DNA of 64,000 nucleotides from Arsenophonus endosymbiont of Aleurodicus dispersus (lineage in GTDB: Bacteria > Pseudomonadota > Gammaproteobacteria > Enterobacterales > Enterobacteriaceae). The DNA is taken from contig NZ_LR025108.1 in the NCBI RefSeq assembly GCF_900343015.1, forward strand, positions 62,001 to 126,000. Reading direction: 5' to 3'. The position numbers were made by a program, and so were the translations under genes. The notes under the pieces were generated by a model. That model did not search any database. It worked only from the letters and a program-made list of their open reading frames with translations, and was not told where the DNA came from. Shown here in pieces: positions 46,844 through 58,324 of the stretch. Position 1 is the stretch's first letter. Every line of letters begins with the position of its first letter.

Positions 46844-47281
46844 TTACTTTTTGTAGCTAGCTAAAGGTAAATTTTCGCTAGACCAGCCGGTAATTCCTTC
46901 TTTTAGAATAAAAACACGTTTAAAACCATATTGTAATAGTTGTTTAGAAGACTTAGATGCTTCTATGCCATTAGCTGAGACAACAATAATTGGTTTTTGA
47001 TGATGTTTTTCCAATTCTCTAATATTATTGTCATTAATTTCTAATGTAGTCAGGTTGATTGAATCAATAATGTGTCCTTTACAGAAATCTTCACGGGAAC
47101 GTAAATCAAGAGTTATCGCTTCTTCTTTATTAATCAATTGTATTGCTTGGGTACAGGTAATGTTTTTTGTTTTGGCAAACAGGCTATTAAAGGTTAAGAT
47201 AATTACAGCGCTCAACAAAGCGATCCATGCAAGACTTAGTATTGGATGTATGCTAATAAATTTAATTATTTCTGGCATCAT
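46844..47281 (-). CDS. yibN: Rhodanese-like membrane protein YibN
   Basis: The product has 145 residues (143 in E. coli): one N-terminal membrane segment (about residues 12-34) and a rhodanese domain with VDLR-like LDLRSREDFCKGHIIDSINL, VVSANGIEASKS and VFILKEGITGWSSENLPL. The active-site loop has no cysteine (ANGIEASKS), so classical sulfur transfer is unlikely; the E. coli protein is also atypical there. Its molecular job is not settled. It is the head of the old yibN-grxC-secB-gpsA operon. I could not find grxC in the 150 bases downstream, and the other two genes are dead, so YibN is the only survivor. Confidence 0.92.
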   Translation of the reverse strand: MMPEIIKFISIHPILSLAWIALLSAVIILTFNSLFAKTKNITCTQAIQLINKEEAITLDLRSREDFCKGHIIDSINLTTLEINDNNIRELEKHHQKPIIVVSANGIEASKSSKQLLQYGFKRVFILKEGITGWSSENLPLASYKK

Positions 47282-47734
47282 GCAGAGTAACTACTCCTGT
47301 GGTTAATAATAGATAGATCTTAGTATACAAAGTATACCTTTAGTTATTTTATAATTCATTATATAAAAAAGCAAAAATATTTACTAATTATAGTAATTGG
47401 CCAAATTTTACAATTATATTGTTTTAGGAGGCTGAAACAATATTAATAATACTAAAAAATATGAATATGAATTTAATCTTAATACTTTTGCTCTACTAAA
47501 AAATTCTTGTGTCGTTATTTTTTTTTGCTATTTTTGGCTAGACATCCATTACTATCATCAATATTATTAATTATAATAAAATAAAATTAAGAAATATATT
47601 ATCATATAGAGTAAAAAAATATATAAGTTTTAAACAGCAGCAATATGATAAACCCCGTTTACTTAATAAATTTTTAAATAGGGGGGAAATATTGATAATG
47701 CTGGGCGTGGCATTATACAAAGCAAGTAAAAAAC
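47282..47734. other. Non-coding AT-rich gap upstream of yibN
   Basis: About 450 bases with no supported gene. gpmM lies here in E. coli, divergent from yibN; no trace of it could be read. Confidence 0.5.
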
Positions 47735-48366
<632 letters not shown>

Positions 48367-48423
48367 CCAATCGCAAAAAAATTTTTTTAAAAATGGCACA
48401 ATAAAAATAAGTTATACCTAAGT

Positions 48424-49233
48424 TTATTTTTGACAGTTATGACAAAAAAAAGTACTGCGTTGCCCTATTTTTATAGATTGAATCAGTTGACCACAATGTA
48501 AACAAGGTTTACCTTTTTTACCATAAATAAACAGTTGTTGAGCAAAATATCCTGGTTCTCCGTCTGACTGAAAAAAATCTTTTAATGTTGTTCCACCCCG
48601 TTCTATTGAACATTGAAGAACTTGTTTAATATTAATCACTAAATTACTAATCTCTTTTTTAGTTAACGAATAAGCTGCTCTAGTTGGCATAATTTTAGAG
48701 GCGAATAATGATTCATTAGCATAAATATTGCCTACACCAACCACGATTTTATTATCCATTAAACAAGGTTTAATAGCTATTTTTTTATTTTTTGCTCGTT
48801 GGTAAAGATAATTGGCATTAAAATCTATAGAAAGTGGCTCTGGTCCTAAATGAGAAAGTACAGAGCAATTATTTAGATCATCAGTCCATAACCAGGCACC
48901 AAAACGCCTAGGATCAGTATAACGCAATGTTATACCATTGGAAAAAATTAAGTCAATATGATCGTGTTTTTCGGCTAACTGTTCCTTTGTTAAGATACGG
49001 ATACTGCCTGACATACCTAAATGGATGATTATCCAACCATGCTGAAGCTGAATAAGTAAATATTTAGCACGCCGTTTAACACTAATTACCGATTGATTAG
49101 TGATATATAAAATTTCTGGTGCTACCGGCCAACGTAATTTACTATTGCGTACTATGCTATATTCTATTTTATTACCAACTAGGTAAGGTTCAATTCCACG
49201 TCGGCTGGCTTCAACTTCAGGTAGTTCTGGCAT
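48424..49233 (-). CDS. mutM: Formamidopyrimidine-DNA glycosylase MutM (Fpg)
   Basis: Excises 8-oxoguanine and ring-opened purines. The N-terminal catalytic [15 protein letters not shown] is complete (Pro2, Glu3), the beta-strand loop lysine is in RRAKYLL, and the H2TH region [13 protein letters not shown] is clear. The C-terminal zinc finger has four cysteines in CLHCGQ...FFCHNCQK. The 269 residues equal the E. coli length. rpmG and rpmB, upstream in E. coli, are not here, so this is another break in gene order. It is the only dedicated base-excision enzyme in the window. Confidence 0.97.
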   Translation of the reverse strand: MPELPEVEASRRGIEPYLVGNKIEYSIVRNSKLRWPVAPEILYITNQSVISVKRRAKYLLIQLQHGWIIIHLGMSGSIRILTKEQLAEKHDHIDLIFSNGITLRYTDPRRFGAWLWTDDLNNCSVLSHLGPEPLSIDFNANYLYQRAKNKKIAIKPCLMDNKIVVGVGNIYANESLFASKIMPTRAAYSLTKKEISNLVINIKQVLQCSIERGGTTLKDFFQSDGEPGYFAQQLFIYGKKGKPCLHCGQLIQSIKIGQRSTFFCHNCQK

Positions 49234-50578
49234 AGATATGTTAATTATGTAACTAATAATTAATATTAATATATACTAATGAATAAGGTTATCTATATAA
49301 TTAATAAAAACTTTAATTTACTCTTTTATTGGAATTTAGAGATATTCATTTAATTTACTATTATTTTTTCTTTAATTAAAGAGACAAAGCTTTTTTTCAG
49401 TATATTTAAGAATAATTTTTTTTTATCTTTAATATTTTTTATTATAGCAATGCTATATTTATTAAATATCTCTAAAAATGTTAACACTTCATTAACGTTT
49501 ATTAATAATGTTGAAATATATTGATAAATATCATTAGGTTATGATGACGTTATCCGCATTTTAACATAGATATATTTAAATATTGATTACCCCTGATTAG
49601 TTACTTTATAGCTATATAAAGATATAAAAAATAAAATCTTATTTTTATATATTTCTGTTATTATTGTTTAACTATCAGGAAATTAAAACAAGGTATTTAG
49701 TTATATATTACGGGAATATTCATTATATTGTGTGTAGTAAAAAAGAAATAAAATTACCTAACCTTACTGTTATTGACATTAGTATATTACTATTTATTTT
49801 TGCCAAATTAAATAAAAGTAAGTTTGATAAATTATTTTATCAATTAAACCAGACAAATAGTAGTAATAGGTATAAATCGCCAGATTTAGCATTAGATTTG
49901 ATTAAAAATCATCCTATAATAGGTTATGACTAACAATTTTTTTATAAAAATTATAATAATATGCTAGTTATATGTACTTTGATAAAATGTTTTTCAAAGG
50001 GTTTAGCGAAGAATCCATCTTCGTCCTTATTTATTTTAACTTATTTTACGATTACACACATACTACCATTAGTTAAATAAACATAGTATTATTGCTTCAA
50101 TAGGGTTGGTTCCCAACTTATAAAAATAAAGAATCAAGTGTTAGGTATCAGCAAATGTAGAGATAAAAATCGACTAAAATTGCTAAACTGCTGGAGTATT
50201 TTTCCAGAAAACTGGCTAATTAGGTCAGTGCACAACTACATCATAAACACTCTAATATTTTGATATATAAGCTGGCTATTAGCTTCCATCGACTGAACTA
50301 TAAATAATATAACGTAGACAGAAACTGATTATTTATAACATCAACGACCTTATGGCCTAAACCTAATAAAATACATGGCTTAAAAAAAAATCGCGTTAGG
50401 TGTGCATAGCTATAACTAGGGTATTTGATATCATAAAAAACCGGATAGATTCAATAAAGCTTACCATACATCTAAATTAGTGTTACAATGATGTAGGTGA
50501 ACATAGGTTCTGTATGAAACTAGCAGTGTAGGTTTTATTTTGGGGTTATTATTACTAACAACGTAAAAAAAAAATACC
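49234..50578. other. Mostly non-coding gap between mutM and cca
   Basis: 1.3 kb of AT-rich DNA. It holds one 89-codon open frame described separately. Neither rpmG/rpmB (expected upstream of mutM) nor ygiM (expected before cca) can be read. Confidence 0.5.
49664..49933 (+). CDS. Small hypothetical ORF, doubtful
   Basis: 89 codons from a TTG. It reads MFNYQEIKTRYLVIYYGN, then CSKKEIKLPNLTVIDISI, a hydrophobic LLFIFAKL stretch and LALDLIKNHPIIGYD. I do not recognise it. It is longer than other chance frames in the non-coding parts of this window (about 60 codons), which is the only point in its favour. There is no clear ribosome site, and the start codon is the weak TTG. It could be a chance frame or a worn fragment of a lost gene. 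Confidence 0.2.
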   Translation: MFNYQEIKTRYLVIYYGNIHYIVCSKKEIKLPNLTVIDISILLFIFAKLNKSKFDKLFYQLNQTNSSNRYKSPDLALDLIKNHPIIGYD

Positions 50579-51799
50579 ATGCAGATTTATCTTGTTGGTG
50601 GCGCAGTAAGAGATCAGCTATTAGGATTACCTATTTATGATCGTGACTGGGTGGTGGTCGGGGCTACTTCGGATGATTTAATAAAATTAGGGTTCCAGCA
50701 AGTAGGTAAGGATTTTCCTGTTTTTCTACATCCAAAAACACGTGAAGAGTATGCTTTAGCTCGTACAGAACGCAAAACTGATGTAGGGTATACAGGCTTT
50801 TCCTGCTATACTGCACCTGATGTAATTATTGAAGAAGATCTATTACGTAGAGATCTTACTATCAATGCCATCGCCCAAACTGAAGATGGACAACTGATTG
50901 ATCCTTACCATGGTGAACAAGATATAAAAAAACGTCTATTACGCCATGTTTCAGCGGCTTTTACAGAAGATCCTTTACGAATACTAAGAGTGGCTCGTTT
51001 TGCTGCTAGATTGACGAATAAAAAATTTACTATTACTAACGAAACACAATCATTAATAAAAAAAATGGTTTTTAACCAGGAGCTTAGTACAATTAGAGCA
51101 GAAAGAGTATGGGTAGAAACAAAAAAAGCACTGCAATCATCTTCGCCTCAAATATATTTTCGTACCTTATACGATTGTGGCGCACTATCTATTCTTTTTC
51201 CTGAGATTAATCAATTATTTAGTATATCCGCAGCAACCAGATCAGAGCCAAAAATAGATACTGGAATAAACCTGTTTTTAACCTTAAAAATAGCGGCATC
51301 ATTAACCAACAATCTCGAAACTCGCTTTGCTGCTCTCTGCCATGACTTTAGTAAAGCACTAATTCCATCTGAACAATGGACCCAGCATGAAGATAATGCT
51401 AGCAGGAGTATTTTGCTAATTGAAACCATGTGCAATAGACTCGGTATTCCTAAGAGAATGAAAGATTTAGCTAAATTAATGGCCCGTTTTTATCAGCAAA
51501 TCCACAAAATTAATCAGTTGACACCTGAAACTGTGATTAACCTATTTAATCAATTAGATTGTTGGAGGAAACCAGAGCGTATCAATCAACTAGTTATCGC
51601 CTGTGAAGCAGATGCCCGCAGCCGGATAGGCCTAGATCATATTAATTATCCACAAGCTAAATTTGCTATTGAAGCATTTAAGACAGTACAACAAGTATCA
51701 AGTAAAAATCTTATTGAACAAGGTATTAAAGGTATCATAATTAAGAATAATCTAATTAGAAAACGTATAAAGAAATTAACTGAATGGTGGCCGGAATAA
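50579..51799 (+). CDS. cca: CCA-adding enzyme (tRNA nucleotidyltransferase)
   Basis: Adds or repairs the 3' CCA of tRNAs. The class II nucleotidyltransferase head is intact: LVGGAVRDQLLG, YDRDWVVVG (metal-binding Asp pair), RRDLTINAIA and EDPLRILRVARFAARL. An HD domain follows (FAALCHDFSKALIP), which in E. coli gives phosphatase activity. The product has 406 residues (412 in E. coli). The ATG has only A-rich sequence before it and no Shine-Dalgarno. All four tRNA genes in this window already encode CCA, so repair is the likely main role. Confidence 0.96.
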   Translation: MQIYLVGGAVRDQLLGLPIYDRDWVVVGATSDDLIKLGFQQVGKDFPVFLHPKTREEYALARTERKTDVGYTGFSCYTAPDVIIEEDLLRRDLTINAIAQTEDGQLIDPYHGEQDIKKRLLRHVSAAFTEDPLRILRVARFAARLTNKKFTITNETQSLIKKMVFNQELSTIRAERVWVETKKALQSSSPQIYFRTLYDCGALSILFPEINQLFSISAATRSEPKIDTGINLFLTLKIAASLTNNLETRFAALCHDFSKALIPSEQWTQHEDNASRSILLIETMCNRLGIPKRMKDLAKLMARFYQQIHKINQLTPETVINLFNQLDCWRKPERINQLVIACEADARSRIGLDHINYPQAKFAIEAFKTVQQVSSKNLIEQGIKGIIIKNNLIRKRIKKLTEWWPE

Positions 51800-51823
51800 A
51801 ATATTTTACAGATTTCAACTAAC

Positions 51824-52180
51824 TTAAATATATTTTATTCGCTCTATAATCACACCAACCTGTTTTGCCTGTTCCACCGCTCCTGGTTTACAAACTTTCA
51901 CTCGTACCCAACAACTATAAAACTGATTTAAAATAAGATCTGCAACCTCTTGAGCAACCCGTTCTATCAATGCAAATTTTTTTGTTTCTATATGTTGAAT
52001 TACCATTTGGCTAATCATAGCATAATCTACACAATATTCCACTTGATCACTTTTAGCTGCGCGCTGATTATCACATCCAATCTCAATATCAAGTAATAGT
52101 TTCTGTTGGATAGTTTGTTCCCAATCATACACACCAATAGTTGTGAATACTAATAACCGTTCAATAAATACAATATCCAT
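51824..52180 (-). CDS. folB: Dihydroneopterin aldolase FolB
   Basis: Splits dihydroneopterin to hydroxymethyl-dihydropterin, the step before FolK and FolP. The 118 residues begin MDIVFIERLLVFTTIGVYDWE, which contains the substrate-binding Glu, and end with the CKPGAVEQAKQVGVIIER part, which holds the conserved lysine of KPGA. The length and register match E. coli FolB. bacA (uppP), next to folB in E. coli, is absent: only 24 bases separate folB from cca. Confidence 0.96.
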   Translation of the reverse strand: MDIVFIERLLVFTTIGVYDWEQTIQQKLLLDIEIGCDNQRAAKSDQVEYCVDYAMISQMVIQHIETKKFALIERVAQEVADLILNQFYSCWVRVKVCKPGAVEQAKQVGVIIERIKYI

Positions 52181-52616
52181 TTATTCTTATCTCATTTTAA
52201 AATTGTGATAAAGAATCACGTTTAAGATACTTATATATTTTAATTAGAAAAAATAGCCAACTAATCACACATTTTACTAAAATGTGCAGTAATAAAAAAT
52301 TTAAAATAATCCACCATCTGTTTGTTTATTTAACAGACTGGGCGCAAATAAGAATTTTATAAAAATAAAATTCTTCTTAAAAAGTTTAGTTAAAAATGTC
52401 TTGCTTATTTGGAGTAATAATTAACATAGGTTATCTTAACCTATGTAGTTTAATATCCAGCACCATTTTTATCTGCTGCTTTATACTTTATATGTCTTCC
52501 TAACTAAAAATGAAGAAAAAAGCAAAAACAAATAAAGAAATTATTTAATGTACTAAAAAGCAAGAAAAAAAATAATTAATTACTGTCTAAATTTTTATAT
52601 TTTAAGTATATTTATG
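52181..52616. other. Non-coding gap (expected place of plsY)
   Basis: About 440 bases between divergent folB and tsaD, where E. coli has plsY on the plus strand. No PlsY motif such as SGNPGATN is readable. It contains two small perfect hairpins: CACATTTT/AAAATGTG at 52268-52286, and the 11-bp AAGAATTTTAT/ATAAAATTCTT at 52350-52375 with loop AAAA. Both are AT-rich and may be chance. Confidence 0.5.
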
Positions 52617-53639
52617 TCAAGTGGTTGTTAGTGGTGATAAATCTGCTAGTGACCAACGTGCTTTAACGTTGATATCTAGACTACAACTTACGCCATTTTT
52701 TAAACGAATCATACCAGCTAACGCTATCATTGCACCATTATCAGTACAAAATTCTGGTCTAGCATAAAAAACTTGACCACCAATTTTTGTTATAGATTCT
52801 GCCATTTTAAGACGTAAGGGACGATTGGCACTTACACCACCTGCAATAACCAAACGCTTATATCCAGTTTTTTCTAAAGCTCGTTTACATTTAATAACTA
52901 ATGTATCAACAACAGCATCTTCAAATGCCCGAGCAATATCAGCAGCAGTTTGTTGATCCATACTATTACTACGAATAATATTAGCAGCAAAAGTTTTTAA
53001 ACCTGAAAAACTAAAATCCAATCCTGGTCGATTTGTCATCGGACGAGGAAAAACAAAACGACTAGCCTGTCCCTGTTGAGCTATCAATGATAGTGCCGGC
53101 CCGCCCGGATAATCTAAGCCTAATAATTTTGCTGTCTTATCAAAAGCTTCACCAGCAGCATCATCAATTGATTCACCTAATAACTGATATTTACCAATCT
53201 CCATTACATTAATTAGCTGAGTATGACCACCAGATACTAATAAAGCGACAAAAGGACATTTAGGACTTTTTTCTTCTAGCATTGGCGCCAGTAAATGACC
53301 TTCCATATGATGGATAGGGATAGATGGTACTCGCCAGGCAAATGCTAATGAACGCCCGATTGTTGCTCCAACTAATAAAGCTCCAATTAAACCAGGACCC
53401 TCGGTATAAGCAACAGCATCAATATCACCACCTGTTAAACCTGCTTCTTGTACTACTGTTCTAATTAAAGGAATTGTTTTACTAATATGATCGCGAGAAG
53501 CTAATTCAGGGACCACACCGCCATAATTAGCATGCACTTTTACCTGACTATATAATTGATTAGCTAATAAACCTACTTGATCATCATAAATAGCGATCCC
53601 AGTTTCATCACAAGATGTCTCTATACCTAAAACACGCAT
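52617..53639 (-). CDS. tsaD: tRNA N6-threonylcarbamoyladenosine synthase subunit TsaD
   Basis: With TsaB, TsaE and TsaC it makes t6A37 in ANN-decoding tRNAs, and is essential in most bacteria. The metal-binding His pair is in [12 protein letters not shown]. Other ASKHA motifs are [76 protein letters not shown] and [13 protein letters not shown]. The 340 residues compare with 337 in E. coli. It is divergent from rpsU as in E. coli. Confidence 0.97.
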   Translation of the reverse strand: MRVLGIETSCDETGIAIYDDQVGLLANQLYSQVKVHANYGGVVPELASRDHISKTIPLIRTVVQEAGLTGGDIDAVAYTEGPGLIGALLVGATIGRSLAFAWRVPSIPIHHMEGHLLAPMLEEKSPKCPFVALLVSGGHTQLINVMEIGKYQLLGESIDDAAGEAFDKTAKLLGLDYPGGPALSLIAQQGQASRFVFPRPMTNRPGLDFSFSGLKTFAANIIRSNSMDQQTAADIARAFEDAVVDTLVIKCKRALEKTGYKRLVIAGGVSANRPLRLKMAESITKIGGQVFYARPEFCTDNGAMIALAGMIRLKNGVSCSLDINVKARWSLADLSPLTTT

Positions 53640-54176
<537 letters not shown>

Positions 54177-54296
54177 TTGCTATGATTCAATAATTGTAGT
54201 AATTATACAGCAGTTATTTAGTGATTACAAATGCTGTGCTTTCCAAACAGCAAAGCGCTACTTGCTCTTTTTCATCCTTTCATAAAAGATGAGTTT

Positions 54297-56036
54297 ATGG
54301 CTAGACAAATTCCTAGTACATTTATTAATGATTTATTGGCTAGAACAGATATTGTTGATCTTATTAATAATAAAGTGCCGCTAAAAAAAAAAGGTAAGAA
54401 CCATCAGGCGTGTTGTCCATTTCATAATGAAAAAAATCCCTCATTTACAGTTAATAGTAATAAACAATTTTATCACTGTTTTGGCTGTGGTGCACATGGG
54501 AATGCCATTGATTTTATAATGAATTATGACAAGCTTGATTTTATCGAAACAGTTGAAGAACTGGCTACCGTGCACGGACTGGAAATTCCTTGTGAACCAG
54601 GTAATAGTTCAAAAAAAATTGAGCGTCATCAGCGACAAAATCTTTATCAATTAATGGATAATATTAATCAGTTTTATCAACATTCATTAAATAAATTAAG
54701 CTCACAGAAGGCAAAACAATATTTAATACAACGCAGCTTAAATGATGAAGTTATTCATCGTTTTTCTATCGGGTTTGCACCAACTGGTTGGGACAACCTA
54801 CTCAATCATTTCGCTAAACGTGCTAATAGCCATAAACAGCTAGATGCTGCTGGTATGTTAGTTATAACTAATAATGGTCATACTTACGATCGCTTTCGTG
54901 AACGCATAATGTTTCCAATCAGAGATTGGAGGGGACGAGTTGTAGCATTTGGTGGGCGCGTTTTAAATAATAAGTTACCAAAATATCTCAATTCGCCAGA
55001 AACTGAGATTTTTCATAAAGGCCGGCAATTATATGGCTTATATGAAGCAACACAAAATAATCTAGCACTTTCTAAACTATTAGTTGTAGAAGGTTATATG
55101 GATGTTGTCGCTATGGCACAGTTTGGCATTCATTATGCCGTAGCATCATTAGGTACATCAATAACTGCAGAGCATATCCAGTTGCTTTTTCGAACAACAG
55201 ATACGGTTATTTGTTGTTATGATGGGGATAAAGCAGGTCGTGAAGCATCATGGCGAATGCTTGAAACGGCGCTTCCCTATTTAAGGGATGGTCGCCAGTT
55301 ACAATTTATGTTTTTACCTGATGGGGATGATCCTGATTCACTGATACGTAAAGAAGGTAAAACAAATTTTGAACAACTAATGGATAAATCACACTCTTTA
55401 TCTACATTTTTATTTGATACATTAGTTGCACAAGTTGATTTAGGCAGTCATGAAGGTAAAGCAAAATTGAATCGTCTTGCCATACCTTTAATTAAAAAAG
55501 TGCCTGGTGATACTTTACAGTTATATTTAGCACAAAAATTGGGTAATTTTATTGGTATTCCTGATACTTCACGTATTTTACGCATAATCGAAAAAGAATC
55601 TGCTGAAAAAAAAAATTATCAAATACCCAAAATTAAACCAACAACAATGCGAATATTAATTGCATTATTAGTACAAAACCCCAATTTTGTCAGCCTAATT
55701 CCTACTCTTGATGCGGTTAAGCACTTAAAATTACCAGGATTAACGCTGTTTTTAGAATTAGTTGAACTTTGTCAATCTAACCTTGGCATAAATACTGGTC
55801 AATTATTGGAATGCTATCGTAATAATAAATTTGTTAAGCAACTTGAAAAACTTGCCACTTGGAACGATATAAAGATAGAAGAGATAGCAAAAAAAATGTT
55901 TAAAGATACCTTGGAACATTTATTTATTACCGCGCTTGATGAAAGGTTTGTATCTCTGATGGCAAAAGAGCGAACAGAAGGGTTAACCAGTGAAGAACGT
56001 AAAGAGGTTCATTTAATTACTATTTCAAGAAAATAG
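54297..56036 (+). CDS. dnaG: DNA primase DnaG
   Basis: Makes RNA primers at the replication fork. The zinc-binding domain holds CCPFHNEK...FYHCFGCGAHG, the RNA polymerase core YLNSPETEIFHKGRQLYGLYEA, and the TOPRIM domain VVEGYMDV and CCYDGDKAGREA. A DnaB-binding C-terminal domain follows (TTMRILIALLVQNP onward). The start at 54297 (MARQIPSTFINDLLARTD) aligns with the family; an in-frame ATG at 54231 would add 22 unrelated residues. The product has 579 residues (581 in E. coli). It lies 120 bases after rpsU; no terminator could be recognised in that gap. Confidence 0.97.
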   Translation: MARQIPSTFINDLLARTDIVDLINNKVPLKKKGKNHQACCPFHNEKNPSFTVNSNKQFYHCFGCGAHGNAIDFIMNYDKLDFIETVEELATVHGLEIPCEPGNSSKKIERHQRQNLYQLMDNINQFYQHSLNKLSSQKAKQYLIQRSLNDEVIHRFSIGFAPTGWDNLLNHFAKRANSHKQLDAAGMLVITNNGHTYDRFRERIMFPIRDWRGRVVAFGGRVLNNKLPKYLNSPETEIFHKGRQLYGLYEATQNNLALSKLLVVEGYMDVVAMAQFGIHYAVASLGTSITAEHIQLLFRTTDTVICCYDGDKAGREASWRMLETALPYLRDGRQLQFMFLPDGDDPDSLIRKEGKTNFEQLMDKSHSLSTFLFDTLVAQVDLGSHEGKAKLNRLAIPLIKKVPGDTLQLYLAQKLGNFIGIPDTSRILRIIEKESAEKKNYQIPKIKPTTMRILIALLVQNPNFVSLIPTLDAVKHLKLPGLTLFLELVELCQSNLGINTGQLLECYRNNKFVKQLEKLATWNDIKIEEIAKKMFKDTLEHLFITALDERFVSLMAKERTEGLTSEERKEVHLITISRK

Positions 56037-56219
56037 TAATCCTGAAATATTGAAAAACATCCGGCTTAAGTGGCGGAAATGTAGAGCAACCGCCTGTAAG
56101 TAACCATGATATAAAGAGCATCACACATGAAATAATTACATTTAATTTAATTTTATTGTTGGCTGACTTGTTTTAACCGACCAACACAAACCAAAATTAT
56201 AAAGTGTGGATACAATTTT

Positions 56220-58067
56220 ATGGAGCAAAATCCCCAGTCACAGCTGAAGCTACTAGTTACCAGAGGTAAAGAGCAAGGCTACCTAACCTATGCTGAGGTA
56301 AACGACCATCTGCCGGAAGATATAGTTGATTCAGATCAAATAGAAGATATCATACAAATGATTAATGATATGGGCATTCAAGTGATGGAAGATGCGCCTG
56401 ATGCCGACGATCTTATTCTAGCAGAAACAGCAACTGATACTGACGATGATGCAGTTGAGGCTGCTACCCAAGTATTATCTAGTGTTGAAAGTGAAATAGG
56501 CCACACAACAGATCCTGTGCGGATGTATATGCGTGAAATGGGCACCGTAGAACTGCTAAATCGTGAAGGCGAAATTAACATAGCTAAACGCATAGAAGAT
56601 GGCATTAATCAGGTTCAGTGTTCTGTTGCCGAATATCCTGATGCTATAGCTTATATATTAGATCAATACGAGCGTGTTGAAAAAGGTAAAACCCGCCTAT
56701 CTGATGTTATTACCGGTTTTGTTGATCCAAACACTGAAGATGATTTAGCAACAACAGCACCGCATATAGGTTCAGTTTTAACGGAAGAAACTCTAAATGA
56801 TGAAGAAAGTGAAGATAAAGATGAAAACGACCATAGTGACAACAGTGATGAAAACAATGTAGATCCAGAACTAGCTAGGCAAAAATTTTCAGAGCTACGT
56901 GATCAATATGAACGTACGTCCGTTGAAATAAAAAAAAACGGCCGTGACCATGCTAATTCAATAGCAGAAATAGAGAAGTTATCCGAAATTTTTAAACAGT
57001 TTCGTTTAGTACCAAAACAGTTTGATTATTTAGTGAACAATATGCGAGATATGATGGATTGTGTTCGCTATCAAGAATGTAGCATCATGAAACTCTGTAT
57101 TGAACAATGCAAAATGCCAAAGAAAAACTTCATTACCTTATTCTCTGGTAATGAAGCCAATACCAATTGGTTAACTACGGCAAAAACAATGAATAAACCC
57201 TGGTCTAAAAAATTATTTGAAGTAGAAGAAGATATACAACGCTCTTTGCAAAAATTACAACAGGTTGAAGAAGAGACCGGTTTAATCATTGAACAGTTAA
57301 AAGATATTAACCGCCGTATGTCTATTGGTGAAGCAAAAGCTCGTCGAGCGAAAAAAGAGATGGTTGAAGCTAACTTACGATTAGTTATCTCTATTGCTAA
57401 AAAATATACCAATCGTGGCCTTCAATTTCCTGATCTTATACAGGAAGGCAACATTGGTCTAATGAAAGCTGTTGATAAATTTGAATACCGTCGTGGGTAT
57501 AAATTTTCAACTTATGCAACCTGGTGGATCAGACAAGCAATCACACGCTCAATTGCTGATCAAGCTCGCACTATCCGTATCCCAGTGCACATGATCGAAA
57601 CGATAAACAAACTAAACCGTATTTCTCGACAAATGTTACAGGAAATGGGCCGTGAACCATCACCTGAAGAGTTAGCAGAACGCATGTTAATGCCTGAGGA
57701 TAAAATACGTAAAGTACTAAAAATTGCCAAAGAGCCTATTTCTATGGAAACGCCTATTGGCGATGATGAAGATTCACATCTTAGTGATTTCATTGAAGAT
57801 ACTACTATAGAGCTACCATTAGACTCTGCTACCTCAGAAAGTCTAAGATCAACAACCCATGAAGTTCTGGCTAGCCTAACTACCCGTGAGGCAAAAGTTC
57901 TACGCATGCGCTTTGGTATTGATATGAATACAGATCACACACTAGAGGAAGTTGGTAAACAGTTTGATGTTACCCGCGAACGAATAAGACAAATTGAAGC
58001 AAAAGCGTTACGTAAACTACGTCATCCAAGCCGTTCAGAAGTTTTACGTAGTTTCCTAGATGAATAA
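56220..58067 (+). CDS. rpoD: RNA polymerase primary sigma factor RpoD (sigma-70)
   Basis: Housekeeping sigma factor. The product has 615 residues (613 in E. coli). Region 1.1 starts [20 protein letters not shown], region 1.2 is [16 protein letters not shown], and the acidic non-conserved region is kept. Regions 2.1-2.4 hold [20 protein letters not shown] and [20 protein letters not shown], and region 4.2 ends [20 protein letters not shown]. The DNA-recognition residues are therefore standard, so promoters in this genome should follow the usual -10/-35 consensus. Last gene of the operon. Confidence 0.98.
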   Translation: MEQNPQSQLKLLVTRGKEQGYLTYAEVNDHLPEDIVDSDQIEDIIQMINDMGIQVMEDAPDADDLILAETATDTDDDAVEAATQVLSSVESEIGHTTDPVRMYMREMGTVELLNREGEINIAKRIEDGINQVQCSVAEYPDAIAYILDQYERVEKGKTRLSDVITGFVDPNTEDDLATTAPHIGSVLTEETLNDEESEDKDENDHSDNSDENNVDPELARQKFSELRDQYERTSVEIKKNGRDHANSIAEIEKLSEIFKQFRLVPKQFDYLVNNMRDMMDCVRYQECSIMKLCIEQCKMPKKNFITLFSGNEANTNWLTTAKTMNKPWSKKLFEVEEDIQRSLQKLQQVEEETGLIIEQLKDINRRMSIGEAKARRAKKEMVEANLRLVISIAKKYTNRGLQFPDLIQEGNIGLMKAVDKFEYRRGYKFSTYATWWIRQAITRSIADQARTIRIPVHMIETINKLNRISRQMLQEMGREPSPEELAERMLMPEDKIRKVLKIAKEPISMETPIGDDEDSHLSDFIEDTTIELPLDSATSESLRSTTHEVLASLTTREAKVLRMRFGIDMNTDHTLEEVGKQFDVTRERIRQIEAKALRKLRHPSRSEVLRSFLDE

Positions 58068-58075
58068 AACACTTA

Positions 58076-58096
58076 TTTACTCTTTAGCAGAGTAAA
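58076..58096 (+). terminator. Possible terminator after rpoD
   Basis: An 8-bp perfect stem TTTACTCT/AGAGTAAA with a 5-base loop begins 9 bases after the rpoD stop. It is followed by A residues rather than a U-run, so termination strength is doubtful. Confidence 0.45.
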
Positions 58097-58248
58097 AAAC
58101 ACCTATAGATACTTTTTTATTGATAATTATTGCTAACTAAAAATAAAATTATTAAATTATATAATATGCAAAAAAAACTAAAATCTATGGATAATATCAA
58201 AACCAAATACTATCAGTATAGTATTAAAGCGGCTATGATAAAATCATT

Positions 58249-58324
58249 TGGTGGCCCCTGCTGGATTTGAACCAGCGACCAAGCGATTATGAGTCGCCTG
58301 CTCTAACCACTGAGCCAAGGGGCC
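58249..58324 (-). tRNA. ileX: tRNA-Ile2 (CAU, lysidine-modified)
   Basis: A 76-base cloverleaf on the minus strand with encoded CCA. The acceptor is GGCCCCTT, and the anticodon arm GGCGACTCATAATCGCT has a CAU anticodon. It is nearly identical to E. coli ileX, which also stands just after rpoD, and not to an elongator or initiator Met tRNA. Its C34 should be changed to lysidine by TilS so that it reads AUA, a common codon in this AT-rich genome. Confidence 0.93.
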
